From Roseibium sp. MMSF_3412 (GTDB lineage: Bacteria > Pseudomonadota > Alphaproteobacteria > Rhizobiales > Stappiaceae): a DNA stretch of 64,000 bases. Each line of letters starts with the position of its first letter. Positions within the stretch are counted from its first letter, which is position 1. Location: contig NZ_JASHJI010000004.1 of assembly GCF_030733265.1 (NCBI RefSeq), positions 248,001 to 312,000 on the forward strand. The letters are read 5' to 3'. The notes beneath the pieces were generated by a model. It did not search any database. It was not told the origin of the DNA and worked only from the letters and a program-made list of their open reading frames with translations. Position numbers and translations under genes: made by a program. This document shows, one piece after another, positions 26,676 to 35,482 of the stretch.

Positions 26676-26780
26676 CACCATTCTGCGGAGCGCAGCGAGC
26701 GAGATGGTGTCCAGGACCTCGTGAGGGATTTGTGAGCGCCTGTGGCGCGATCAAATCCGCATGAGGGCCGACGAGGATCT
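26676..26780. other. Dense nested hairpins at the 3' end of the primase-helicase gene
   Basis: Two structured units follow each other. The first is CACCAT...ATGGTG (26676-26681 with 26704-26709) around a GCG-rich centre. The second is GGATTTG...CAAATCC (26726-26732 with 26752-26758) enclosing GCGCC-TGT-GGCGC (26736-26748), inside a longer imperfect stem CCTCGT/ACGAGG. It may be a structured RNA, a terminator, or a replication site of the element, since the primase-helicase gene ends at 26779. Confidence 0.45.
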
Positions 26781-29700
26781 AGGTAGAATACGGCAAAAGC
26801 CGGAAGTTGTATCGATCATAACCAATGCCCTCGATTCCTTCGCAGGACAATTTGTTGATGTCCCGAAACAGGCTTGGCTTGATGAACACTGCATGCATCG
26901 ATTCAGTTTGGCCGGGCACATACCGGAAGCCTAGGTTGCGGCCAAGGTCTTGATAGATCTTGTCACGAAATGAAACCGCAATTGGATTGGCAATATCGAA
27001 TGCAACACCCAGAACGTTCAGCCGTTCGAATTCGTTGACCGATGGATATGTTGCGAATGTTGCGATGCGTTTCCCTACAAGATCATTACGTCCTCTGGCC
27101 GCGACATGCGTCATCGTTGTTCCCGGTTCAAACTTGTCTTTCGCATTACCAAGTTTGTCGGAGATTACATGATCCCATCCATTGGCCAGTAGCTCTTCGG
27201 CAAGTTCAACGACCGATTGATCCGATTTCTCGAAATCACCCGTCTGCTTTCTGGGACCACGTACCCGTTCTTCTAAAACAAGATCAACCGTATCTCGTTG
27301 CAAATGCGGGGTGTTGGTCAGATTGATGATTGTAATCTTGTCAGCGTTTGAAGCTGTTTGATTGATTGCCTTCGCAATCAGCCGGGGAAGGTCTTCTGTG
27401 GTCAAAATGATAACGGGGCACCCGAGCGACCGGAACCAGCGCAGCGACTTTGAATAGTAGGCGTTACCATGAGTTACAGCATAGATATTCTTATCGGAAC
27501 GTCCTTTCCCGAACGGGATGGTTTCAGTATCGACTGCGAACCGATCTTCTGCCTTGAAATTCAGCCGAACAATCGCATCACAGTCTTCAAAACCGAAGTC
27601 TTTCCGGGAGACGCCGGTTTTCTGGAGTGTCACGCCATATGCATGTGTGCGTTCAGAAAGGGTAGCGTCGTCCCAGCCTTTTCCTGATGGTTTTTTGCAT
27701 TGTTCGCGAACACTAGCGGCAAACAAAACGATCTCTTCATCATACACGACGACCAAATCGTTCCACGAAACTTCATCAAATATCACCCGGTAGGGCAACA
27801 TTTGATCCGCGTACGGTTTTGCCTCGTCCGGATCAAATTCGTCTTGAAACTCAGGATGCAGGAAAGCCCGTGTGTAAAGAGCATGCGGCCATACCTTTAG
27901 TAGATCATGAACCATGAAGACAAACGCGTCCGATTGGAACCGCGCGGTGCCATCTTCACACTTCCACAGCTCATCCCGAAGCACTTTCATTCGTGCATAG
28001 ACGTGGGGCTGGATAGCCTGGATCGCCTCAATCAATGAACGGTATTCATGGTCGCCAGCGTCTCTTGTGGTAAGGGCGGTCTGCTCTGGAAACTGCTCAA
28101 GTGCTTCATGATAAATCTTTGATATCGACGGCAGGACGATCGCATTCGCAGGGCTGTCCGGCATGTGGAGAAGCTCGTCGCGCTTTTCATGGAGTTGCAA
28201 ATAGCTTGAACAGGAAACAACCGTGAAGCCTTTGGTTAATTCCGGTGTATCACCTCTGGCAACGGCATTCTGGTATCGCACCGCATCTTCATCCCATCGA
28301 AGTTCCATTGCGCTGTTGAGCAGTGCGTAGGTCTTGCCCAATCCCTCTGGTGCCTGAACCAGAGTCAATCCGGAGAAGTCTGAAACGCAGCGGAGTATCC
28401 TCCCGGCCTCGTTGCGGGCACTTTCCTTATCTGTCGCTTTTGCTGCAAACCGTCTGGGTCCTATCATTCGATCTCTTAACCTGCGGGACTGATGTGAAAC
28501 GAATTCTGAAGAGTCTTCTGGAAAGAGCAGGTCGAGGGTTTCGTCCAAGGACAGATCGTTTGGAAGGAATACATCGCCAGCAGGAGCACCCCGACCGGCG
28601 AGTATCAACCGTCGAAAGTCACCCTGAACCATTGTAGACGGGTGGATGTCATGAACATCGTTTCTGAAGAACAGAATATTATGGATGCCGTCAAATTGTA
28701 TCTCGACGGGTTCTGGAAATCCGGAACCCCACTGATCGGCAAGGTAAGTTTTGAGCTTATCGATGACGGCTGAACGCGCATCGCATCTGACGGCCCTATT
28801 GCTGGGACGCCGTTGAGAATCCCGCATAAGCGGGGCAACTTTGTTGTATTTATTGATACTGAATAGCGGTGCGTTCTTTGCCCCACGTGGTACCGAATTG
28901 TTAATTCGTTCTTGAACAACGGTCTGGACGACCTGATCACCCACGTGGAAGCCATGGATGTTTCCAGACTTGGAGATCGTTCTCACTCCCCATGGTGACC
29001 GGCGTTTCTGGACCAAACTTCGTAGGCGTGTGTCAAAGGTGATATTGGTATCGAGCTTGTCCGTTATGACTTCGGCCACATCCGCCCATGCCATGCGATA
29101 TAGCGGTCCCAGAGCCTCATCCGGCACATCACCCGACCAGAGGGTTTTGATGGGTTTGGTGGTGTTTTGGGAAAGCTCTTTGGACAGATGTCGGATATCC
29201 CACACCGTATGGATATGAAGGCTTTTATGTCCGGAAAACACGACACAATAGCCGCGATAATCCGGATACTTCGACAAGGCACTGTGAACCTTGGCAAACG
29301 AACAATTCTCCGGTTTGCCTGCGAACCAATCCAGTTGCATCTCAAGGTCCGCCCCGTCTAGACCGTCATACTCGTAGGTCAAACAAAGCCAACCGGCATT
29401 CACGATCCGCTGTCCAGGTGGTGTACCGCCGGATGATTTCCCCGGTATACGTTTATTTTGATCGTACTCACCTTCACCAAGCGGATTGCAGAACAGTGTC
29501 GATTGTTGTTGGATCGCATCCCAATCGAAATCCCCATTGTCCTTTTCGCAGTCATCCAACATTTTCATCAAATCGAAATGCATGAACGCCCCCTTTTCTC
29601 GTTTGAACAAATGAGGGAAGCCTTCAGTCTCCTCGTTCCTAAAACGGTCAAATGTCTCGATGAGGTATTTTTCAGCCAAATCATTCGAATAACGATTTTG

Positions 29701-29784
29701 GGCGCGTTCAAGCTGCTTCTTGTGCTTTGGCGAAATGGCAAGTTCGTTTATGTCACGCCGTCTTGGCGAATTTCTGTTTTTCAT
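26779..29784 (-). CDS. Primase-helicase-like protein (AEP-type primase fused to P-loop ATPase)
   Basis: 1001 residues. The N-terminal 350 residues show archaeo-eukaryotic-primase-like motifs: CLTYEYDGLDG (acidic metal site), CVVFSGHKSLHIHTVWDI (the S-x-H/HxH-like segment) and DTNITFDTRLRSLVQKRRSP (third acidic plus basic motif). The middle carries a P-loop, APEGLGKTYALLNSAM (about 470), and a Walker B-like VIFDEVSWND (about 670); the C-terminal third resembles a helicase second domain. Both assignments come from motif reading and need profile support. It would prime and unwind DNA for the element. A small RHH gene diverges from it, suggesting copy or expression control. No origin-binding Rep protein was recognised. 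Confidence 0.6.
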   Translation of the reverse strand: MKNRNSPRRRDINELAISPKHKKQLERAQNRYSNDLAEKYLIETFDRFRNEETEGFPHLFKREKGAFMHFDLMKMLDDCEKDNGDFDWDAIQQQSTLFCNPLGEGEYDQNKRIPGKSSGGTPPGQRIVNAGWLCLTYEYDGLDGADLEMQLDWFAGKPENCSFAKVHSALSKYPDYRGYCVVFSGHKSLHIHTVWDIRHLSKELSQNTTKPIKTLWSGDVPDEALGPLYRMAWADVAEVITDKLDTNITFDTRLRSLVQKRRSPWGVRTISKSGNIHGFHVGDQVVQTVVQERINNSVPRGAKNAPLFSINKYNKVAPLMRDSQRRPSNRAVRCDARSAVIDKLKTYLADQWGSGFPEPVEIQFDGIHNILFFRNDVHDIHPSTMVQGDFRRLILAGRGAPAGDVFLPNDLSLDETLDLLFPEDSSEFVSHQSRRLRDRMIGPRRFAAKATDKESARNEAGRILRCVSDFSGLTLVQAPEGLGKTYALLNSAMELRWDEDAVRYQNAVARGDTPELTKGFTVVSCSSYLQLHEKRDELLHMPDSPANAIVLPSISKIYHEALEQFPEQTALTTRDAGDHEYRSLIEAIQAIQPHVYARMKVLRDELWKCEDGTARFQSDAFVFMVHDLLKVWPHALYTRAFLHPEFQDEFDPDEAKPYADQMLPYRVIFDEVSWNDLVVVYDEEIVLFAASVREQCKKPSGKGWDDATLSERTHAYGVTLQKTGVSRKDFGFEDCDAIVRLNFKAEDRFAVDTETIPFGKGRSDKNIYAVTHGNAYYSKSLRWFRSLGCPVIILTTEDLPRLIAKAINQTASNADKITIINLTNTPHLQRDTVDLVLEERVRGPRKQTGDFEKSDQSVVELAEELLANGWDHVISDKLGNAKDKFEPGTTMTHVAARGRNDLVGKRIATFATYPSVNEFERLNVLGVAFDIANPIAVSFRDKIYQDLGRNLGFRYVPGQTESMHAVFIKPSLFRDINKLSCEGIEGIGYDRYNFRLLPYST

Positions 29785-29945
29785 AGGGTAATCTCCGTCC
29801 GCTGGCGCGACTCGGAATGCTTCGACGCCATGTCAGACTCTATTTATCCAGCAGCCTTGGGATGCTTGTCCGGTTCGGCGATCAAACCCTTCATGTCGAA
29901 TTGCGAGCGACCCTAAATACCTGTGTAACCGCAGGAGATCGCATC

Positions 29946-30119
29946 ATGCAGACCACCAGACACACCATCCGGAATATCGACCCACAGCTACTGCTGGAAG
30001 CACGAATTCTTGCACTTCAAACCGACCAGCGGCTCGGAGACATCGTAAACCAAGCGCTGGATTGTTTTATCGAAGACGCCACCTCTGGTCCTCAAGAAGA
30101 AGACCGGGAGGAGGCGTGA
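29946..30119 (+). CDS. Small ribbon-helix-helix-like protein
   Basis: 57 residues from ATG at 29946, with AGGAGA eight bases ahead. The pattern RHTIRNIDPQLLLEARILAL, then QRLGDIVNQALDCFIED, is that of short ParD/Arc-type RHH proteins, with an acidic tail. It is divergent from the primase-helicase gene (160 bases between starts), so it probably regulates that gene or itself. Confidence 0.6.
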   Translation: MQTTRHTIRNIDPQLLLEARILALQTDQRLGDIVNQALDCFIEDATSGPQEEDREEA

Positions 30120-30346
30120 TCCTGTGTAAAGACCAGACTAGAAACGCATCGGTTTGGATGACACTACACGTCATTGGCCGTTTCGATTGGTGTCTCTGGG
30201 TGGGCTATATGGCTCACTTCCGATGGTCTGTGCATTCACGGATGTCCCTAATTGGGATAATTTCCAATTTGGAGAACCACCCAAAAGGGTATCACGACGC
30301 GAGTGCTTACTTTCTGCATTCGATCAGAAGTCGCGCAGGTAACTAA
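30116..30346 (+). CDS. Possible small coupled ORF after the RHH gene
   Basis: GTG at 30116 overlaps the RHH stop (GTGA) and follows GGGAGG; the frame gives 76 residues rich in Trp, His and Arg. Another frame in the same stretch (TTG at 30154, 62 residues, with VPNWDNFQFGEPPKR) also looks protein-like, so at most one is real. The end overlaps the convergent gene at 30324-30740. No homology known to me. Confidence 0.22.
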   Translation: MILCKDQTRNASVWMTLHVIGRFDWCLWVGYMAHFRWSVHSRMSLIGIISNLENHPKGYHDASAYFLHSIRSRAGN

Positions 30347-30740
30347 GATTGATGGCGTCCCAAGCGTTTTGCAGCTCTTTGAAGGCGTCGTACTGCGATG
30401 CAATTGCATCGAAGTTGGACGGCCCTTCGTAGGTTTCAGCATCGGTGGTGCCTGACTCGTTGAACTTGTTAACCGCATCCGCAACCAAAACAATAATATT
30501 GTCCTCGATTTGGAGGATGTTGTCTTCAACGGAACAACTGATATCCAGTTCAATCGCCTCGCCCACGGATATCACTCCATCAACTACTTCGACATGCGTT
30601 TCGAGATTGTCGATAAAGGCAGCGGGGCTTGGGTATTCACTGAAAATACGAGCATATGCCTCGCATAGTCCACCATGGGTATGATGCTCTAATCTGCCAA
30701 GTGGTGGTTCTACGTTAGTGTGTTGTTTAACGCTATTCAT
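30324..30740 (-). CDS. Unknown acidic protein
   Basis: 138 residues if started at ATG 30740; the open frame extends to 30860 but that part is Cys/Arg-rich and unlike protein. It is acidic and helical (DISCSVEDNILQIEDNIIVL, then FDAIASQYDAFKELQNAW). No domain, signal or membrane segment recognised. The ribosome site is weak, so the start is uncertain. Confidence 0.45.
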   Translation of the reverse strand: MNSVKQHTNVEPPLGRLEHHTHGGLCEAYARIFSEYPSPAAFIDNLETHVEVVDGVISVGEAIELDISCSVEDNILQIEDNIIVLVADAVNKFNESGTTDAETYEGPSNFDAIASQYDAFKELQNAWDAINLSYLRDF

Positions 30741-30860
30741 AATATTTGTCCATTCAGGTTGTAGATTGCGCGAAAACTGAACCCTTTGTCGAAAGTATTC
30801 TCGGCAACAAATGCGATTAGATTTTCCATCGCATAGAAAAATATGGTCTATAAATCTCAT

Positions 30861-31010
30861 TATGCAATAAATATTAAAACTATTTTCAAAATTTTATTTT
30901 ATTCTTCAAGAATATTCAAATATTAGTATTATTTTTTGTTCTTCAAAAATGAATTTTATTTAGAAACTTCTCTAAAAATCATCAATTTGTCTTATTTTTA
31001 TGCTGCGCTC
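30861..31010. other. Very AT-rich stretch
   Basis: About 150 bases that are almost all A and T (for example around 30890-30970), with repeated TTCTTCAA-type pieces. No gene. It could be an unwinding region, a strong promoter zone or simply decayed DNA; it is the most AT-rich part of the window. Confidence 0.4.
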
Positions 31011-31145
31011 ACGAAGTGAAACTATGCCGATGCCATTCCGCTCAAGTGCTGGGGTTAGAATTTCACGGTGGCAGAATCCTGCGAAAACCGCGACCTGGCG
31101 GAATTCCATCGCGAGTGGAAGCAGGTCCTCCATGTCGGCACCTGC

Positions 31146-31442
31146 CTATTCGCGTCTCTCCTGAACACCAAGCAGATAAGGTTCGCCCGCCACCTGACAG
31201 TCTGTGACGAATTCTGTGCCTTCTGCGGATTGTCTCGGTTCGATAAGCCTGCAAGTGGTCTCCGTCCGGTAAACCGTCCCGTCTTCAATTAAAATTCCAC
31301 CGGGATGGAGTTACTGGGCAATTCGGTGACCCGAACTGGGTGGATCCGTTCCTTCCGGGTAATACAGACCGTCGAAACCATCCGTCGCACCGGCACCGGT
31401 GGTGACCAGCATCGCGACTGCGAAAACGATAAGATTCTTCAA
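31146..31442 (-). pseudogene. Small exported protein interrupted by one in-frame stop
   Basis: From TTG at 31440-31442 the frame reads a good signal peptide, MKNLIVFAVAMLVTTGAGA, then TDGFDGLYYPEG... to TAA at 31311-31313. The same frame continues without another stop for 54 codons (GGILIEDGTVYRTETTCRLI...VTDCQVAGEPYLLGVQERRE) to TAG at 31146-31148, with two cysteines as in many small periplasmic proteins. This looks like one 98-codon gene broken by a nonsense change; a 43-residue peptide is the alternative reading. Confidence 0.45.
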
Positions 31443-31559
31443 GAATCATCCCAATCAGCACTCTTGAACACTCACCCCCACCAACGAAATCGGCCATAGC
31501 GCAATTGCAACCAAAAATTTTATCAATGCGAAGCGTGGTCTTTGGTTGCAATTCGCCTA

Positions 31560-32492
31560 TCAGGACAAATCATCCGTTTGAACGGTAATCCACTGTTCGA
31601 GCATCAGCCGACCGCGTTCATCGAGTTCATTGCGTTGTTCCAGCGGCAGCAGGACGTATTCGTCATATTCGACCCCGACGAAGTGCAGCTTTGCGTCCAT
31701 ATAAATCCGCATACAGATCAATTCGTGTGAACTGGACAGCTTCTCTTGCGGATCACTCTTCAGGCATTCTAGGTGCCTGCCGATGACGTGTAGTCTTTCA
31801 GTGAGGAGATCAACGCCAGAATCCTGTTGCCCATGACTGACACGGATCTCTTCTCGGTTATGTGCAACAGAATTCCCACTTTTTCCGAGATATTCATTCA
31901 GGCGTTTTTCGCCTTGGTCCCGCATCACCTGCTGTTCGGCAACACTGCCATCCTGGTATTCTCGAAGCGTTACACCGGCGAAATACGCATAGGTCTCCAT
32001 CTTGATCGCCGTGCATTGAGGACCGGTTTTTTCCTCGCCGCTACACGTAAGGTAGCGGTCCACGACATATTCGGTGGCCCCGTCAACGTCACCGACAAAT
32101 CTGGTTTGATCATCCTTTGCTTCGATAAACTGTTCAGCGGTCAGTTGATCATATCCACGCCGTTCGTCTTCGAGTTTCATCCGGGTATCAACCGGTTCTG
32201 CTGACGCCGAACGCCTTATGCCATACCGGCTGCAATCCGGACCGTTCGAGCAAGGGAAGGCGGCAAGATACCCCTCATACCCACCGTAATGGTCCTTCAA
32301 TCGTTCATGTATCTCTAGACAGCGATCATGCGTGGGTATCGGATCAGCGTTACAGACGATCATTTGTTGGCGGAGTTCTGCGACCTGATCCTCTGACAGT
32401 TCATCTGCATGTGCCGCACCCGCGATAAGCAGCAGCACCGGAATTATCATGATTTTCATGATGCTGAATGTGGGAAAAGAAACTGTCTTCAT
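31560..32492 (-). CDS. Exported protein of unknown function
   Basis: 310 residues. The signal peptide ends IPVLLLIAGAAHA, with ADELSEDQ as the likely mature start; AGGAAGGA lies upstream of ATG 32492. The mature protein has paired cysteines (for example VCNADPIPTHDRCLEIHERL, FPCSNGPDCSRYG, CSGEEKTGPQC, ECLKSD, ICMRIYMDAKLHF) that would suit disulfides in the periplasm. No known domain. It neighbours other small exported products in the island. Confidence 0.6.
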   Translation of the reverse strand: MKTVSFPTFSIMKIMIIPVLLLIAGAAHADELSEDQVAELRQQMIVCNADPIPTHDRCLEIHERLKDHYGGYEGYLAAFPCSNGPDCSRYGIRRSASAEPVDTRMKLEDERRGYDQLTAEQFIEAKDDQTRFVGDVDGATEYVVDRYLTCSGEEKTGPQCTAIKMETYAYFAGVTLREYQDGSVAEQQVMRDQGEKRLNEYLGKSGNSVAHNREEIRVSHGQQDSGVDLLTERLHVIGRHLECLKSDPQEKLSSSHELICMRIYMDAKLHFVGVEYDEYVLLPLEQRNELDERGRLMLEQWITVQTDDLS

Positions 32493-32590
32493 ATTCGTGA
32501 TCCTTCCTTTGTCTTTTGATTGATCGCGACTTCCTGGTCCCTTTCCCCACGTGTTTTGAAGACCGTCCTGTCGATAATCACTTCACTGTC

Positions 32591-32806
32591 TTATCCGCCG
32601 GATTTTTTCTCGTTCCCTTCCAGTTGAATGAGATCGGCGACCCCGACCTGACCGCTCGTGGCGTCCACGATGGATTGAAGCGTTTTCCTGGAAGCGATGA
32701 CCTTTCCGTCCCTGGCACGCAGCACCGTTGCTGCGCTTACTCCGGCCTTTCTGGCGAAGTCCCGGAGGCTAAGATCATGCAACGATAGGTAGTCATCGAG
32801 TTTCAT
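32591..32806 (-). CDS. Cro/CI-type HTH protein
   Basis: 71 residues. SLRDFARKAGVSAATVLRAR followed by DGKVIASRKTLQSIVDATSG is a compact lambda-repressor-like HTH covering nearly the whole protein. It diverges from a second HTH gene about 120 bases away, giving a Cro/CI-like two-regulator arrangement. Confidence 0.7.
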   Translation of the reverse strand: MKLDDYLSLHDLSLRDFARKAGVSAATVLRARDGKVIASRKTLQSIVDATSGQVGVADLIQLEGNEKKSGG

Positions 32807-32923
32807 GTCATGTTACATATCACGAAACATAAAAATTTCACAATGAGAAAAATATCAATGTTTGCGAAGCTCTTAAAACTGTTGCACGATGTGAAACACA
32901 CCTGCTGTTTTCGGATTCATCGC
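32807..32923. promoter_or_regulatory. Divergent control region between two HTH genes
   Basis: 117 AT-rich bases holding related short boxes: TTTCACA near 32836 and TGTGAAA near 32890 (an inverted pair), plus a TCACGAAACAT-type copy near 32820. Likely operators for one or both flanking HTH proteins. Confidence 0.4.
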
Positions 32924-33343
32924 ATGGAACTTAAAGAGCGTCTTCAACAGGCGAGAAAACACTCTGGCAAGAGTATGGATCAAGTCGCCCAGGACCTCGG
33001 GTTATCCAGAATTCAAGTCTGGCGGATGGAGAAGAATGCTGAAGCTATTACTGTCAAGCGGCTGCAAGAACTGGCCGCTGTGTACGGACGACCCATCCAA
33101 TCGTTCTTCGACGACAAGGTGGAAATTTCCGAATCCGAAATCAGCTATCAGATCATCGGCATAGCGATTGAGGCGGTCGAGGCTGTTGCATCTAAGATGG
33201 ATGAAAGACCAAGCACGGAAGCGTTCAGAGCAGCAGCAATCGCTGTGATTAGAGCACAGCAGAAACGCTGGGCGGAGAATCCTAACCTACGTTTCAAACC
33301 GGAGGAGTTTACTGTTTTTATTGAAAGAGAATTGAACAGCTGA
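32924..33343 (+). CDS. XRE-family HTH regulator
   Basis: 139 residues from ATG at 32924; the frame is open upstream to 32810 but that part is not protein-like. HTH at about 1-60: LQQARKHSGKSMDQVAQDLG, then SRIQVWRMEKNAEAITVKRL. A helical C-terminal part carries VEAVASKMDERPSTEAFRAA. It probably acts as a dimeric repressor in a pair with the divergent 71-residue HTH protein. Confidence 0.72.
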   Translation: MELKERLQQARKHSGKSMDQVAQDLGLSRIQVWRMEKNAEAITVKRLQELAAVYGRPIQSFFDDKVEISESEISYQIIGIAIEAVEAVASKMDERPSTEAFRAAAIAVIRAQQKRWAENPNLRFKPEEFTVFIERELNS

Positions 33344-33377
33344 GCAGCTTACGGGTGATTTTTTAGATGCGATTGAG

Positions 33378-33545
33378 ATGACTTTTGCACCCGAATTTTT
33401 TGCAATTCATTATTTTGAGTGGCCAAAATTGCACGTCGAATGGCATCAAAAGACAATCAAATCAAACGAAGACTTATTAGATAAAGCGCGGGAAACAGAG
33501 GAGATGCAAACTTCATCTGAAGGTGGCTTCCCAATGTTGAATTAA
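33378..33545 (+). CDS. Possible 55-residue protein downstream of the regulator
   Basis: ATG at 33378 opens MTFAPEFFAIHYFEWPKLHV, continuing through a charged helix to GGFPMLN and TAA at 33545. It starts 34 bases after the XRE gene on the same strand and has protein-like composition. The ribosome site is weak (GAG). No family known. Confidence 0.4.
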   Translation: MTFAPEFFAIHYFEWPKLHVEWHQKTIKSNEDLLDKARETEEMQTSSEGGFPMLN

Positions 33546-33572
33546 AAAGCGTGATTTGATTGGAAAAGCAAA

Positions 33573-34136
33573 ATGAAAAAGCTGATCGCAATCCTATTTG
33601 TATTCGCATTTGCTGCGCCAGCAATCGCAGAGGAAAAAAAGCCTACTGAACCAGATTACGTAAACGAATACTATACTCTGGACGTTTATCGTGTCTTGGG
33701 TAAATATGCGATATTCAAGGATCCGCGCGAAGGTGTCTGCTTGCTTAGGTTTTGGCACTCCGAAAAGCTCATTACAATAGAAACCAATTTGGAAATACAA
33801 GGCGAACGCGGCGTGTCACTGTCTTTCTGGACAGATGCGGAAAAATTTGATGATAAGGACTGGAACGAAGATGAAATGGTGATGGCTATCGACGGCACCT
33901 TGAAGTTCATACCCAGTCTCTATCGCTCTTCGGAAGATGGATTTGGTGCAAATTTCTTCTTTTCCCTAGAAAAAGTAGAAGATTTTGTTGCGCCATTCAG
34001 ATCTGGAAGTAAGCTCGTCGTAAATTTCCCAGAGGTATTTATTGGGGTTATACCGCTGACTGGAACAAATAAAGCTATGAATACTCTTGAGAAATGTCAG
34101 TCCGAACTTGATGAGGCTTTAAAACTGAAGCCCTGA
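33573..34136 (+). CDS. Exported protein of unknown function
   Basis: 187 residues. Signal peptide MKKLIAILFVFAFAAPAIA, then EEKKPTEPDYVNEYY. The rest is beta-rich with two cysteines (GVCLLRFW and EKCQSELD). No known domain; probably periplasmic. It lies 27 bases after the 55-residue ORF and could be in one unit with the XRE regulator. Confidence 0.6.
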   Translation: MKKLIAILFVFAFAAPAIAEEKKPTEPDYVNEYYTLDVYRVLGKYAIFKDPREGVCLLRFWHSEKLITIETNLEIQGERGVSLSFWTDAEKFDDKDWNEDEMVMAIDGTLKFIPSLYRSSEDGFGANFFFSLEKVEDFVAPFRSGSKLVVNFPEVFIGVIPLTGTNKAMNTLEKCQSELDEALKLKP

Positions 34137-34299
34137 TTTTGAAAATAAACCCCGGATTAATTCGAGCTAGAATGGAGCAGATCAGGGATCGCCACGCAAC
34201 CATACGTTGGATTTGCAAACGGCTTCCGAGTAAAATGGTTGAATACTCCAGGAATGCTAATGCAATTTGCAATTAAGGCAAATACCCGCAACCGTCACC

Positions 34300-34716
34300 T
34301 CACCGCACGCATTTTGCGTCACCGACATAGTAGCGGCCGGAGTATTTCGGCCACGCACAGGCAAGACCGGACTTGATCAAGGCCATGGCAATATCTGTTT
34401 CGCCAACGAAGCACTGAGCTACGAACCGTTCTCCTGATTTGCGGCGTGATCGACCATCACAAGGTGTTCCCGACCCCACCACCTTGCAACGCACGGCTTT
34501 TCCGTTGACTAGGCCCTTTGTGAACCTGGTTGCTTCCTGATAGTTCCTTTGACCTCTTTCCGGAGTGTCAACACCGCATAGCCGTATACGAACAAGCGGA
34601 CGGCTTAATTGGAATGTGTCGCCGTCGATCACGCGAGATACAGAGCTTTCCCATTCCTGTGCTGTGGCACTGAAGGCTAAGAGACAAAAACATACTGCAA
34701 AAACAATCCTTACCAT
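34300..34716 (-). CDS. Secreted thermonuclease-like (SNase) protein
   Basis: 138 residues with signal peptide IVFAVCFCLLAFSATA. The staphylococcal-nuclease fold is seen in VSRVIDGDTFQLSRPLVRIR and LCGVDTPERGQRNY, the D-x-D-T and E-x-R elements of the active site, then LIKSGLACAWPKYSGRYY. It would cut DNA or RNA outside the cytoplasm with calcium. Extra cysteines are usual for this group. Confidence 0.78.
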   Translation of the reverse strand: MVRIVFAVCFCLLAFSATAQEWESSVSRVIDGDTFQLSRPLVRIRLCGVDTPERGQRNYQEATRFTKGLVNGKAVRCKVVGSGTPCDGRSRRKSGERFVAQCFVGETDIAMALIKSGLACAWPKYSGRYYVGDAKCVR

Positions 34717-34814
34717 TCCAAACTCATTCCATTCTTCAAAAACTGCTACCTAAGCATAGGTTGTATTATAATCATTTTACACGCAATTTCTAACTAATCA
34801 GGGAGATTGCGATA

Positions 34815-35045
34815 GTGAGCCGTTTATTTTTGTCCTTCGCACTTTTGGCAGCATCTGTAGTCGCGACGAATTCCCAATCAGGCTGTCACCCAAGTTATGA
34901 TCCATGCGTACCAATCGCGAGCGACGTTGATTGTGCCGGTGGCCGGGGAAACGGACCCGTTTATGTGCGTGGCCCAATTCGAGTAATTGGCCCTGATGTT
35001 TACCGTTTGGATCGTGATGGTGACGGTATCGCTTGCGAACGTTGA
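34815..35045 (+). CDS. Small exported Excalibur-domain protein
   Basis: 76 residues. A signal peptide (LFLSFALLAASVVATNSQS) is followed by CHPSYDPCVP, DVDCAGG and the calcium-loop ending DRDGDGIACE that defines the Excalibur motif. The domain often accompanies secreted nucleases, and here an SNase gene lies 98 bases away, divergently oriented. Confidence 0.75.
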   Translation: MSRLFLSFALLAASVVATNSQSGCHPSYDPCVPIASDVDCAGGRGNGPVYVRGPIRVIGPDVYRLDRDGDGIACER

Positions 35046-35146
35046 GTCACCCTCAAGTAGTATCTATTTGGTGCTGTCCGGGTGCCGGTACGAGAAGCCA
35101 TTCGGCTGCTTCTCGTGTTCGCTCTAGGTTTCAAGTGCTTTTTTTG

Positions 35147-35482
35147 TCACCCGAATGTGAAGGTGAACTGTTTCCCACTCAGGTTACCTGAACCCGTCCC
35201 CCTGGTTCCTGTTGATACGAACCGGAATGGTCCGCTGGAGCCATCACTACAATTAAACGTGCCTTCTCCGTCGCGCCTTGTGACGTAAACAAATGTTCCC
35301 GTGCATGTCCGGCCTTTGCTGCTCGTAATCTCCAGCGTTCCACCACCGTCGAGGTAACCAGTCGCTTTTCCTGTGAAAGTTTCTGATCCGTCTGTTGCCT
35401 GGCCTCTGATGCCCAGGGTCATTGAACAACCAGCACAGAGAATTCCAATAAGTGATAGCCCTGCGATTTTCTTGATTATCAT
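35147..35482 (-). CDS. Small lipoprotein of unknown function
   Basis: 111 residues. IIKKIAGLSLIGILCAGCSM contains a lipobox LCAGC for lipid attachment. The mature part is Gly/Thr/Ser-rich and beta-like (FTGKATGYLDGGGTLEITSS, then GNLSGKQFTFTFG). No named family assigned. The 331 bases upstream (35483-35813) contain nothing I can support. Confidence 0.62.
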   Translation of the reverse strand: MIIKKIAGLSLIGILCAGCSMTLGIRGQATDGSETFTGKATGYLDGGGTLEITSSKGRTCTGTFVYVTRRDGEGTFNCSDGSSGPFRFVSTGTRGTGSGNLSGKQFTFTFG

